From IMG/VR virus record IMGVR_UViG_3300047094_002021, positions 1 to 64,000 of that record: DNA of 64,000 bases; one strand, given 5' to 3'. The notes beneath the pieces are model-generated. The model saw nothing but the letters and a program-made list of their open reading frames with translations. It did not search any database and had not been told where the DNA came from. Shown piece after piece: positions 55,101 through 62,769 of the stretch. The DNA comes from a virus. The position numbers were made by a program, and so were the translations under genes. Numbering within the stretch: the stretch's first letter is position 1; each line of letters starts with the position of its first letter.

Positions 55101-57450
55101 CAGTAGTCGAGATGCCAGCTGTCAGAATATCAATTGCTTGTCTAACCATATTCTTAACAGATTTTGGAAAGTTTGATTCGGTAGCCATTGAATCAATATC
55201 TTTAATATCTTTTATTAAAGGAGTCTCTAAAGTTCTTTCTATCCCAAATGAATTAAGAAGTTTATCCCATAGCCCAGAAGCTGTATCGTTTAATATTTTT
55301 TCTTGTTCACTTCTAAAGGAAGTGTTGTCTGGTAAGAATATTTTTGTCTGTGTCTCAGCCGGAGTAAATAAAGTTATATTACTTCCGTCTCTCCATTGAG
55401 TAATTATGTTAGTCTCTAAAACGTCATTTTCAAAAGAATTTTTTCTTTCGATTTCAAAATCTTCCCGCTGTTCCATCAAAGTAGATACGTCTACGCCTAT
55501 ATGTGTTCCATAGTCAATCACATCCACATTGGCCGTGTCGGAAACCTTACTGTCAGACGTCTTCAATAAGAAGCTTTCGTTAACATATCTGTGCATTTCT
55601 CCAGCGGCTTTGCCCATATACTGACGATACTTACCCCAGTGTATTGCCTGATTAAAATCTTTTAGCATCGGTAAGAATGGCTTGTGATTAAAGTGCACCA
55701 TTTCCAAATCAATAACTAGAGCGAATGGATAATTTGGAACTGTTGATACTGACATATTAGAAAGTCCAACGGCAGTGATTCCATGTATTGAGTTAAGGTA
55801 TTGATTCTTTACTGGTAGTATTGGCGAATATTTAAATGCTGCGACTAGACCTCTAAGGGAAGAAAGAAATTTATCTATTTTCTCTTCGTCATGTCCACCT
55901 TTTTTGAAGTCAATCTTAAAGCTTTCGTCTAGATTTATTGACGCTGCGTCATCTATGGATAAGCCCCATATCTCTTCATAGTTAGGAAAGAAGAGCCGCA
56001 TAGAAATAATGGTTTCTTTGTAACCTGCGTTAAACTTAGGAGTATTTTTTTGTCTAATGGCTCCACCAGTTAATGATCCTGTTTTGTAATTAGAATTAAC
56101 ACTAATTGAAATCGGAGGAACGTAGAAGTTTGCTGCACCCAATCGAAGATGGAACATGTCTGGTTTTCTAGGTGGAATGTTTTCTCTAAAGGGAAAATCT
56201 TCAATTGCCTTTTTAATTTGTTGTGCGGTATTTTTTATCTGAAAAGCCAAGGTAAATATTGGCCTATTATCTTTGGTGACTCCAAAAGCTCTTTCCAATG
56301 ATATAATTGCATCAGCCTCATTGTTTAGCGTGTCTTCTGCTCCACCGCCTTGACCATTATTGGAATAGTCCCCGACTACTGCTAGAGCATCAAAGACAAA
56401 GGTAACTAGGCTCGGAAAATAATAATTAATTATTGAAAATGATATTGGATCTCTTTGAAGGTTGTAAACTACTTCACTCAATATTGTTAACCACGGCGTA
56501 TCTATTGCCGGATCAATATATTCATCCATTGATGTTTTAGCTGTTGCAACACTCTGCAGTCTTTTTTTTGCAAAGTTGCTAATTTCGTACGCGAATGACG
56601 CTAGGTACAGAAGTCCACTAGACTCTAGCTTAGCATAAACTGATTTAGAAGATGCCTCATCCAAGCTTGAGGCAAGAGAGTTTAAGGAAAATACCCTACT
56701 AGTCGTCCCTTGAGCGTTGGCATCTGACACATAATCTTGACCTCTAGTCTCAGTAAAGTATCTACCTATTACTCCATTGATATCATTAGTCTCATTTACT
56801 GGATCGCTCCCGTATACATTATGTAAAAATATTTTAAATTCCGCTAAATATTCTAAGGTCAATTCGCCTTCAGTGTTGCCATCACTTAGTTCTTCATCTT
56901 TTTCTGATGTATTTATTTTTTCCGTTTGCTCAAGAGCAGCTAATTCCTCATCAGTTATTCCGTCTTCACCTATATAACTTTTCCAGATATTAAGCCTGTC
57001 AAGAATAATTGACTTAGCTGTTTGCATTGTGATTTTTTTTGGAGAATTGTTAGGTAAGTAGGCGTAAAAAAACCAACTTAATGCTTCAGATAGTGTTGGA
57101 ACATTTATGGTAGCATACCCGAAATTAACTGCCCATGTCTGAAATGTTTCAAGTACAAATTCTAAATTTGAATCTTTATCTAAAACTTCGCAGTTTGCCA
57201 AACGAAGTATTGACAAATAGGCGTACTGGTCGCCTGTGCTTTTGAAGTCATCATCAATTGCATAAATAAGGGCTTTTCCAGCTTGATTGTTATCGTAACC
57301 AATTATATCCGGATAATATCCTGGCAAAATTAAGAACGCGTACATATCGTTTTCATCGAAGCCCGTAATATCTTCAATTATTGAATTAATACGATCTTCA
57401 TCTTCAGATAGATACTTTAAAAGATCTTTTGCTATTGGATTAATTGCCAT
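46186..57450 (-). CDS. Giant 3754-residue tail hub-like protein with embedded SNase-like domain
   Basis: An unbroken 11.3-kb frame with AGGAAAG before the ATG. Landmarks include two related blocks at about residues 480-590 and 985-1065 (TVPNYPFALVIDLEMVHF and TIPNFPHVYAVQLSLVDF), a hub-type segment near 1545-1600 (PGVRVHLRGGYGSNPNSLQ, LFNGVITNVEEGE), a Gly-rich hydrophobic patch near 1830 (AGIAAIPGVNVVAGLTGG), another hub-type segment near 3160 (IRPHDLVYLSDVYNRMYGIF) and an SNase-like domain at about 3449-3580. Hub-type blocks and the genes around it suggest it forms the tail hub and perhaps part of the tail tube. It is far larger than usual hubs. Confidence 0.75.
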   Translation of the reverse strand: MAINPIAKDLLKYLSEDEDRINSIIEDITGFDENDMYAFLILPGYYPDIIGYDNNQAGKALIYAIDDDFKSTGDQYAYLSILRLANCEVLDKDSNLEFVLETFQTWAVNFGYATINVPTLSEALSWFFYAYLPNNSPKKITMQTAKSIILDRLNIWKSYIGEDGITDEELAALEQTEKINTSEKDEELSDGNTEGELTLEYLAEFKIFLHNVYGSDPVNETNDINGVIGRYFTETRGQDYVSDANAQGTTSRVFSLNSLASSLDEASSKSVYAKLESSGLLYLASFAYEISNFAKKRLQSVATAKTSMDEYIDPAIDTPWLTILSEVVYNLQRDPISFSIINYYFPSLVTFVFDALAVVGDYSNNGQGGGAEDTLNNEADAIISLERAFGVTKDNRPIFTLAFQIKNTAQQIKKAIEDFPFRENIPPRKPDMFHLRLGAANFYVPPISISVNSNYKTGSLTGGAIRQKNTPKFNAGYKETIISMRLFFPNYEEIWGLSIDDAASINLDESFKIDFKKGGHDEEKIDKFLSSLRGLVAAFKYSPILPVKNQYLNSIHGITAVGLSNMSVSTVPNYPFALVIDLEMVHFNHKPFLPMLKDFNQAIHWGKYRQYMGKAAGEMHRYVNESFLLKTSDSKVSDTANVDVIDYGTHIGVDVSTLMEQREDFEIERKNSFENDVLETNIITQWRDGSNITLFTPAETQTKIFLPDNTSFRSEQEKILNDTASGLWDKLLNSFGIERTLETPLIKDIKDIDSMATESNFPKSVKNMVRQAIDILTAGISTTDEYKKVYLYLAQSFISNNDTRLDNEQKRWFLDYQEKIELRGVNGYFTQYESTAESYFINGVLVQGSLNNIKKDLHLKASSSGTILEKLIDEEFVRQTKSAGVEPDRAKIAQQVTEAFQVNMYERFFTDGFIKNMMEATRLKDGDYHFNEWEVPMNRVDLDPKTAIVNGVSISMGNNLAKLQIQMQDEPSYQYIGGKDSYINVSMTVFGEKELLKIRSVFDHTNALARLEHSTGVIGFLGIKNIITALCGIKYVLPLNYKVDTIPNFPHVYAVQLSLVDFDIFQQQREKISSKQQTELIEHFGTKRNPFLRIKQLWGSFNAYPDLPLGVKNKEGDIVGNLDPDFYFRSFEMFDRDIINNTTTQIDLTKNFTFDSSDGFFQGSDNEIAQKKESVKYTIRNFLRRYSTTNVANAAAVDARVQTNEDLINEIIDYVNQSGISPHNFVSIFQEVINEANADVSKNTLLTDFIFLASQSSEGDPLFEEINGSPFLIGNVGVTNGETENMIKTILATSKLAEEEFVSFDPDEVEFHKMIYLMPLGNPEVDDPSELPAIMYTALGSHFGYINKDNGRFYLTADGTNVTIESDGAKKIESNYTKDMQTPDVGCDKSLTGISGAQPLSEYQKAYDGSFNNHMEKMLNDVQYRDISGRMLRAFPTYMLWLIDEGGMFAGVKLFDNFYGLQSVIDFSVVSSEDLLGDTLILRVSNMYSKLTTRPSTDIFNARNDDFNSDPLNSIDGISAILDRTLNIAKNIVSGMRNDYVVDINNIRLKPGVRVHLRGGYGSNPNSLQTLFNGVITNVEEGEIVTVTAQSDAIELGAVVNSTNKKGDSGKIDGGVDTGMYLSEPRDLMVRLLSMGASRTREALARATNGTIFSENRFGIRHFGTMLYEPINEVEKQRADGLRNVVSNAYSNAGQGDLGGAANAATFKLSTNIFQRNPVSTFFGDGTIMTSMGQLMSNFCAEVDLELYKRNIYPGNGTGFAQFLGGDLDDGWSTATSLVESDTKTLAGQRYLEAGTDRSWNRLIAEAQNGSVSSSNTIDSVVEDNKLVSAEGRAGAVKNALLGGFAAGIAAIPGVNVVAGLTGGAALGGLLRGRGGTNVFRTMGIIAPNADDDLSGFDEVSFRAQTYMRTVWDLFQICARLLPNYIVAVRPFEDRSTIFYGKPHWLYTSGVVPVTTGFPSVKKANELDLPGYPKHRSPDEDIQTIMNNINRQSNSMADYEAFKRSSELSDVMAALAKDQASSTGIYAPTERLTGKLLNFNSQLATKRVSKDSDGNDIVLSQLPASIGRVKMGFHLPIDGEKTYASLSVDHRQLDNIPPRFKYPYYTISEATVLDKKSYEVRDGGLFGNYVDDISGNQASTLSRVVDSVGGNFLGWFNPVSAAAKVVDSFEDGESNEAQLSNMSSKQNLQERISEANSKSFSIGGAALSANLIYFLQLEAEFLNETGITIKPSSGILELDRPLGFASFMAAVDSSVSDLIGLGQTTYSRMPLPSVESQGRPKEFVLVNSAKASTEENKDDFSFEYELSQPISYQEWGSPATAEEEQFYIAMRWPYKPDAVDASLERFKEVYGFEDLYGSAADYKKRKVLVFSPLTGRAVVCAPAYFLWGEGDDDVEAVVSPDAAWYLGTFVSTVDDKITIDGSQLAESLPAWANLSLHDGVGLENSILKKIEGETGLSTFPRDVDCFFGFVPDDTPLGVVSSGAAPVKRFFNDADKNSYIIGFGNFAIDDNGDANKFTASPKIIGPGDFGQPSVGDYFKLDGDKNSSLEEYSATNSEVTAYNYAYGGNILQSGDDPSYFQAIVDLDYDALDKGKLWDRLDAELYTTGDEETGSGRVGFAPVYSVLDSTSVEARSFYDENYDPNVSVIAGNGRTLSQASDIWDQFRFGYHTYDSVKAIFTRHYGMDADSTDPFPEEFRKILGGTNTTPFKKFSESIVSIPGLSTVGRSDATGVDELAILLGSDFFNAPDTTTDLGSGVGLNGASSRIEAVEFIRKNYIDYESKGIRGDAGIIQYFNSVITRSLDGIRSNFFESQVINNALSISIENKDDPAAAIKLAEVINTPKQLFLLMVGLFRQKLWSTGYGRAWLVLRPDRKRGFITPGGGGEDGQWSFKPVDKVFEAFISPYSQYAKNNDKFLKLLVSTKGEGSNSSTFIGGLDEDIGDFYSENIGPILGAIGDGLSSLLGMFKLSMMQMGYALSEVGNFSKQAHILNKVLNDSIYYSLGRPGTLLRAVDNPFTREYGEPVIEIRQPFQRIHYLSSFSHIISNQIQENLNNVSTVITAVSDGKNPVTVALDKGAPSERQTETTVETGLYYDNMVGSGFLGVLHPFMHPLESFRGYAKTLQGTPDELSARRVALSHLKESIKDIYGGELTLIGNPDIRPHDLVYLSDVYNRMYGIFEVEQVVHHFTSEMGYITTVTPNALVTVNDPSRWFMSSWLHSWLSMQNMRNDTRFYMDNIMASNTGINMGGNISIDALADSLSTQMIGGVQYTHGSSALMKDIMANQTALSLPDKALQEIESKGQGKASGADTIMQVVGASVARAVPIVGQLAWRGWTWLRDNVLDQHGCYVQYLNKNGQPMDAGLSYNQGMVVGRYHTKALLPGILGARTKVKTADGNTFIRSDDLLKSLGWQETEIKDLVRYTDYENALTHARVLSLSGLGPEKANLQTSLFKVIATVTKFNDGDTFDVEDVISGATFTVRFDGINTGETSPMKVGSIPDEPGADGTTITPISTPGGRAMLYTEAKLKNRVFVLRIKVTNKADTNVIFEAQFEPGATENRLENYTKDVFDRILGTVWYYQPESMINQIKDFVNQCFMLNRGKTIVTTDIDNPVTKEFFGKDFPGLGSIYKESPIFIKRSNIFDKIKSLDIQYAPPLSLSISALDDYGIPEQEFNRFYNDLVCFKVLEATYNKVDEWPTIFWDEYYEDGHPVSLNWELVANNLATVYTKQLLVESQSVISAEESALIPKQVTLNPGT
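46715..47110 (-). other. SNase-like domain within the giant virion protein
   Basis: Within the 3754-residue frame, VTKFNDGDTFDVEDV, TVRFDGINTGE and KDVFDRILGTVWYY line up with the calcium-site Asp pair, the R35/E43 motif (VRL-GxxTPE) and the R87 motif (YGRxLAxV) of staphylococcal nuclease. All three catalytic residues are present; the usual Thr-Pro-Glu reads Thr-Gly-Glu. A loop of about 35 residues is inserted after it. Confidence 0.65.
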
Positions 57451-57459
57451 TGCGCTTTC

Positions 57460-57909
57460 CTATTTAAACATCATATTGTTACGAATAATAGTTCTAAGTC
57501 TATCACTTGAAGAATCTTTCATAGTAATAGAACTATAGTTATCTATTATACTAGACTTTGTTTCTCTTTTGAATGAATCTAGAGTAAAACTTTGTTTTTT
57601 TGTTTGCAGGTCTTTATTGTATCTGGCTTGCTGATGTCTTTTTCCGCTATATCCACTGCCATTCATCTGGATATGCGTACTTGGAGCATTGTCTAGCCCC
57701 TCTTTGGAGTACTTGATTTTGTCAGATTTTCCTGATGACTCCATTTTTTGGCGCGATTCACCAACAACATTTTGCGATGGAGTTTTGCTTGAGACTATCT
57801 TTGCTGCGTACTTACTTGCCGTTAAGGATCTATGAGACGTATCTTTGGGTTGTTTAGCAGCAGCACTTAATGCTTTATTTTGGTCCTTGACATTTAAAAT
57901 CATATACAT
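57460..57909 (-). CDS. Basic, low-complexity small virion-associated protein
   Basis: 149 residues from MYMILNVKDQ, with AAGGTT before the ATG. Rich in Lys, Ser and Gln (SKTPSQNVVGESRQK, KRHQQARYNKD), with no hydrophobic core pattern: likely disordered. Six bases separate it from the 1617-residue gene and it directly precedes the giant hub gene. It could be an assembly factor or chaperone-like partner of the tail components. No family recognised. Confidence 0.55.
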   Translation of the reverse strand: MYMILNVKDQNKALSAAAKQPKDTSHRSLTASKYAAKIVSSKTPSQNVVGESRQKMESSGKSDKIKYSKEGLDNAPSTHIQMNGSGYSGKRHQQARYNKDLQTKKQSFTLDSFKRETKSSIIDNYSSITMKDSSSDRLRTIIRNNMMFK

Positions 57910-57915
57910 TTAACC

Positions 57916-60900
57916 TTAATAAGATCGGGCTATCGATTGATATGGGTCTCTTGCCACATCCGGGATTCTATTATACATAGTACTGTTAATACTCCCATTA
58001 GTGAGTCCCGATGCTGCTGCACTAAATTTTTGTATTTGGTCCCTATCGCCAAATAGGGAGACCTTATAATTCATGCCCGCAGTAAAGCCTTGACCTCGTG
58101 CCTGTGGAATTTCTGACATTCTCTTTGGATAGTCGGACTCATAAGCTGATCCTCCTGGCAAAAGGGGTGGGCCGGACATGGCTTCCTGAGTGTGATCTTT
58201 TTTGTTTTGATATAAAAAGCTAGCTGCTATAGCTATTCCAGCACCTATGGCTGCATTGCGGACTCCGGGTTTGGCGAACTGCTCTGCTAGATATTGTTTG
58301 TTCATTCTTTTGTACATCGATTGTGAGGCAGTTGATTTCTTTACCTGCGACAGGTCCCTAAGGGTGTCTGCAACAACTCCTGGAGTTGTTTCTGTTATAT
58401 CATCTGCGGAAGAAAGAATTCTACTTGAAGCTAAATCTCCATTTAAGAAGGCTGCAGCTTCCTTGTCTGCCTGTGCATTCAATTCAAAGGCAGTTTTATT
58501 TCTTAGCGCTCTAGCTATTTGCTGTTCTTCCATAGTGCCTGCCCCTTCCTCGGCCTGGCCTTTTATGATTGATGAAATAACAGAAGAAGTTTTGCCTGTT
58601 CCAAAAAAGTCATCTGCAAAATCTAAGTCCAGCGCATCATCCATGATGCCTGCCTTTTGAGTATCGGACATATTGCCAAAAATGTCATCGACGTATTGTC
58701 TTAGTTGAAGGTTCTTAGTTGACTTTTCGTATATAGCCTTTTGATCTGACATTTGCATATACCTATGAAAGAGATTAAGGCTCTCATTGTCTATGTTTGT
58801 TGATGAGTCTGGAAGTTTTGTAAAAAACTCTGGAGCTATTTTTCTTCTTAATCCGCCATATTGAAGGGCGCTAGTTAGTTCATACCCAGATATGCCCATT
58901 GATTTTTGCACGTCTTGAAGATTTCTTAGTAAATTATCTCCCAGTTCTATTTTTTTTATCTCTAATGCTATTTTTGATGATTCTGCAAAAGAGCCACTTT
59001 GTATTTCGTCAGCTAAACTTTGTACTGCTTTTATTCTTTCTTGATTTTCGTCTAATATTTTTTCTGCTGCAATTCGTGATCTTTCGCTTGTCCTGGAGAC
59101 TAGCTCTTGTTCTTGACTGATTTGCGCATTTCTTCCCAGTTTTGCCATGGCTTCTAGGTAATAGTTTGAAGTATTAGCTACGTCTACTATCTCAGAGAGT
59201 GATCCTTTTGCTATAATTCCTCTGGCCCTTAAAACTTTTTCTACTTCGTCATATTGTTGAGATTCTACGGCTTTATTAATGTCAGTTACATCTGCAGCGT
59301 TGTCTGCCTCCAACATCCCTGCTGATAAACTTCTTGCAAAATTTATAAGATCATTCTTATTCATTTTTTTACTAGTTAAGAAAGCTTCATCGAGTACAAG
59401 GGCCTTACGTGGATCCATTGGATCCATTCCATCAAGTTTGTGTTTTTGCCTTAAGTAACCAAACATTTTTCCATACTGTTGCATTGTTTTGTCGCCAAAA
59501 TCATTTAGGTTAGTTTCTTTTCCGTATAATTCTTTTAGTACTTTTACTCCCAAGTTTGGATCTCCATTTGCAAGCTTAGTAGTTTGCCCCAACAGCATTC
59601 GTCCAGATGTAAAAGTTTGCGTCATGTCAATGACGGTTTCAGCTGGAGTAAAAGCTAACATTAGCTTCTTATTTATCAAGTCCTCTTGTATGCCAGGAAT
59701 TGTCCCCAGCATGTCTTCCATCTGCCTTAGGCCATGTCCAACCACAGTAGCTCTATTAATGTACTGTCCAAGGATGTTTGTATTTTCTATTGCTGAGTCA
59801 ATACTCTTATTTATGAAAGATTTTCCTAGTGCAATACTTTTTTGTTCAGGGCTAATATTTAACGCATTGACTGTCTTATAAAACTTATCTGATAAACTTT
59901 GTATTTCCCTATCGGCGTCTTCAAGATCAACTCCGCCTAAATTTAAACGATTTTTTCTTTGATCTTTTAATTCTTTCGTCATCTGTTGAAGTTGACTTTT
60001 TTGCGATCTACTTATCAGGCTCATGCTATCTAGACTTGATAAGACTTCTTGTTCGAGTGGCATTTCTGCCACTTCTGCCACTAGCCTCTGGAACCCAAGT
60101 GACATTAGTCCTGGATCTTGGTCACCTAAAGCGATTAATTTTGTTGCAGAGAAATGAGTAACTCCTTCTGTGCCATCGTCTAAAGTTCCAAAAACTCCTA
60201 ATTTTTTAAAAAAGTTTTTATTAAAATCTCGCATTCCGCCAGTTCTAACACCATTGTCGAACTTAGCGCCGCTTAAGATGTCATTAACCTCAATGGTTAA
60301 TTGTTCAATTGTACCCATCATTGAACTATTTATGACATCATCTGAAACTCCAGATCCGTCAAATGCCATTTTTAATCCAAGAAATTTAGAATCTCCTTTA
60401 GCCATCTCATCCAAAGTCTTCATAAAGAATCTATTGCCACCAAAAATTTCACGATAGCTTTCTATGTCCTCAAACCTAGTAAGGCCAATAACTTCGCCCA
60501 TTGAAGTAGGCTGACGGACCATGGCGGCACCTAGTCTGCGCTTACCTTCAGACATATAGGTTCCAAGTATAGGCAATCCCTTATCGTCTAAGTCGAAACC
60601 TCCTAGTGCATGATAGAACTTTCTAATGTCATCTTCATGAAATAAAATATTATGATTAGAAACTCTGAACTGCGCAATCTGTGCGGAAATTTCATCGCCA
60701 GCTTCACCTATCGTTACCTTAATCGGCTTTCCTGATAATATCTTTGTTGGGTCAATGTCAATTGACTTTCCTGATAGCGTCTTTCTTCCAGTAGTTCCAG
60801 TCATTGCATTTGCTTCCGAGTTAAGAGCAAATCTATATACATCACCAACCACTGGAAGTCTCTGCCCATTTTTTGTTTTATACAACTCAGCTTCATAGTA

Positions 60901-62769
60901 TTTTTTTAACAGATTTAAATATTCTGGAGAATCATTAATGCTTATACCACTTCTATGCAGATCTAAGATTCTTTGCGCAAAGTCTCTATTTAACATTTTT
61001 GAAAATTGCTGAGGTTCCGCAAACTGTTCAATATCTTGTTGTGCAAGTTTTTTAATCCCCTGCAAAACTTCACTGTTATCGGTTAAGCGCCCACTTTCCA
61101 ATATCCCCTTAAATTCATCTAACACATTTCTTGAGTACTTGCTGGATATTGCTATATCTTCTGTGTTTCCAAATATTGCGTCATGGAAAGAAGCCAACAT
61201 TGGGTCCGTGTACACTCTAGAAGTGGATTCAGCTAGTCCGCTTAGATTTAATACAGGAGTACCTGCTGCTATTCCTGTTTCTTTCTTTAATCCACTAATT
61301 GATGTTATGATTCCATACTTCTCAAATCTTTTTGAAAAATTTTTAAATTGAGCCGCTGACTTATAAGAGTAATCAACACCGCCAATTCGCACAGAACCTC
61401 TAACCGTACCCTGAGATAAACCTATGGCCTCTCCGTCTTTTATATTTAGCTCAGATAACTGCCTTCTTAATTCAACCTTACGAATCATTGATTGTTCATC
61501 CCTATTTTGGGTTAGACTCCCCAATTCTTGGTGCAAGGTTTTTCTTAATTCACTTGCAAATTTTGTATTGATTAACGATGAACCATCTCGACCTTTCTCC
61601 AACTCATCTAGCAGGCTCTTAATAACTCCGCTTGTTTCATCATCAATTAAACTTGAATTGTTAGGGTCGTTTAGGAACTTTTTTATTTCATTGGTGCCGA
61701 ATATGCCCTTATCGGAGTCATTCTTTCCGTCTCTAATAATATCTTTTACGAGATTTTCTAGTGAATTAAGTATTTTTGTTTTATCTAAATTTGACGTCGG
61801 TGTTGTCCGAGATTTAATTATTTCATCTAATACATTATTAACATAACTGCTTGCTTCTTCAACCGCTGTTCCGCCACCCTTATACTGAAAAGATTCTTCC
61901 ATAAATGCTCTTACGTCAAATTGCTTTGTGCCTAGGGCAAAGTTCTTAGCGGTGTCCTGATCAAAGCCTAAGGCTATTGTCTCAAACACATTGTCCATAG
62001 CAAGAGTGGCTTGTGATAATTCATCCATTATTCCTTTAGGCCCAAAAACTGTAGGCTTGCTCAGGAACGATTTCATGAGGTCTCCGGATATGGAAATATC
62101 TCTTGGAGAAAGAACACCTTTTAATCTTTTTGGAAGCTTTGCAAATAATTTAGATAAGCCTTCGTTTCCACCTTTTAATGCTTTATCTAATTCGTCTGGA
62201 GTGAACAAAGGTCTTCCGCCTTTGGACATTGCCTCTAGGGTTTCCTCCATTGACAATACTCGATCACCTTGGCGAAGACTAAGAGCCATTCCACCCTCAT
62301 CGGTAGGAAATATTAATCCAGCCTTTTGATTTTTCATGTCCTGAAGGAATTTTCCAATACTTTCAGAGCCAGCTTCTGCTTTATGAATTTTGATTTGAGC
62401 ACCGTATTGCTGATCTCCAGTCAACCCTAATGCTTCATTAATATCCATGAGCACCTGCCCGTAACCCCTGTACGTGGAAGGGCCAAGAGTTCCTGGCTCG
62501 ATATTTACTAGCTCAGTCAATCCAAAGCTAGATACATGCTGCGCAACCTCTTCTATTGAATCGGATACGAACTGTGCTGATTGGCCTGCCTTTAGCCTTA
62601 GGGGGTCAATGTAGGTTGATTTAAATTTTAATTTTCCGTCAACATCAACAACTTCTATCAATCCTTTTTGGCCAAGATAGCTTTTACTTAAAGCCTGTTT
62701 GGCTAAAAGTAATCGTCTCTCCCTTGGCATGGGAGATAGGTATGACTGAATATAATCAGATACAGACAT
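57916..62769 (-). CDS. 1617-residue tail protein, candidate tape measure
   Basis: Helix-rich, Lys/Glu/Leu-heavy protein (SQKSQLQQMTKELKDQRKNR, SRIAAEKILDENQERIKAV), unlike the beta-rich fibre proteins. It has one clear hydrophobic stretch near the C-terminus, NAAIGAGIAIAASFLYQ, then an ordered-looking tail (MSGPPLLPGGSAYESDYP). It stands in the tape-measure position, before the hub and lysin genes, and length fits, but it lacks the several hydrophobic patches usual for tape measures, so another internal tail role is possible. TAATG overlap with the previous gene. Confidence 0.6.
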   Translation of the reverse strand: MSVSDYIQSYLSPMPRERRLLLAKQALSKSYLGQKGLIEVVDVDGKLKFKSTYIDPLRLKAGQSAQFVSDSIEEVAQHVSSFGLTELVNIEPGTLGPSTYRGYGQVLMDINEALGLTGDQQYGAQIKIHKAEAGSESIGKFLQDMKNQKAGLIFPTDEGGMALSLRQGDRVLSMEETLEAMSKGGRPLFTPDELDKALKGGNEGLSKLFAKLPKRLKGVLSPRDISISGDLMKSFLSKPTVFGPKGIMDELSQATLAMDNVFETIALGFDQDTAKNFALGTKQFDVRAFMEESFQYKGGGTAVEEASSYVNNVLDEIIKSRTTPTSNLDKTKILNSLENLVKDIIRDGKNDSDKGIFGTNEIKKFLNDPNNSSLIDDETSGVIKSLLDELEKGRDGSSLINTKFASELRKTLHQELGSLTQNRDEQSMIRKVELRRQLSELNIKDGEAIGLSQGTVRGSVRIGGVDYSYKSAAQFKNFSKRFEKYGIITSISGLKKETGIAAGTPVLNLSGLAESTSRVYTDPMLASFHDAIFGNTEDIAISSKYSRNVLDEFKGILESGRLTDNSEVLQGIKKLAQQDIEQFAEPQQFSKMLNRDFAQRILDLHRSGISINDSPEYLNLLKKYYEAELYKTKNGQRLPVVGDVYRFALNSEANAMTGTTGRKTLSGKSIDIDPTKILSGKPIKVTIGEAGDEISAQIAQFRVSNHNILFHEDDIRKFYHALGGFDLDDKGLPILGTYMSEGKRRLGAAMVRQPTSMGEVIGLTRFEDIESYREIFGGNRFFMKTLDEMAKGDSKFLGLKMAFDGSGVSDDVINSSMMGTIEQLTIEVNDILSGAKFDNGVRTGGMRDFNKNFFKKLGVFGTLDDGTEGVTHFSATKLIALGDQDPGLMSLGFQRLVAEVAEMPLEQEVLSSLDSMSLISRSQKSQLQQMTKELKDQRKNRLNLGGVDLEDADREIQSLSDKFYKTVNALNISPEQKSIALGKSFINKSIDSAIENTNILGQYINRATVVGHGLRQMEDMLGTIPGIQEDLINKKLMLAFTPAETVIDMTQTFTSGRMLLGQTTKLANGDPNLGVKVLKELYGKETNLNDFGDKTMQQYGKMFGYLRQKHKLDGMDPMDPRKALVLDEAFLTSKKMNKNDLINFARSLSAGMLEADNAADVTDINKAVESQQYDEVEKVLRARGIIAKGSLSEIVDVANTSNYYLEAMAKLGRNAQISQEQELVSRTSERSRIAAEKILDENQERIKAVQSLADEIQSGSFAESSKIALEIKKIELGDNLLRNLQDVQKSMGISGYELTSALQYGGLRRKIAPEFFTKLPDSSTNIDNESLNLFHRYMQMSDQKAIYEKSTKNLQLRQYVDDIFGNMSDTQKAGIMDDALDLDFADDFFGTGKTSSVISSIIKGQAEEGAGTMEEQQIARALRNKTAFELNAQADKEAAAFLNGDLASSRILSSADDITETTPGVVADTLRDLSQVKKSTASQSMYKRMNKQYLAEQFAKPGVRNAAIGAGIAIAASFLYQNKKDHTQEAMSGPPLLPGGSAYESDYPKRMSEIPQARGQGFTAGMNYKVSLFGDRDQIQKFSAAASGLTNGSINSTMYNRIPDVARDPYQSIARSY

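Noticed and set aside
58247-58660. Plus-strand open frames across the tail genes, here 137 codons
   Set aside because: They lie antisense to clearly coding minus-strand genes, lack ribosome binding sites and show no recognisable protein features. The same holds for those at 4393-4677, 41605-42048 and 63409-63906.
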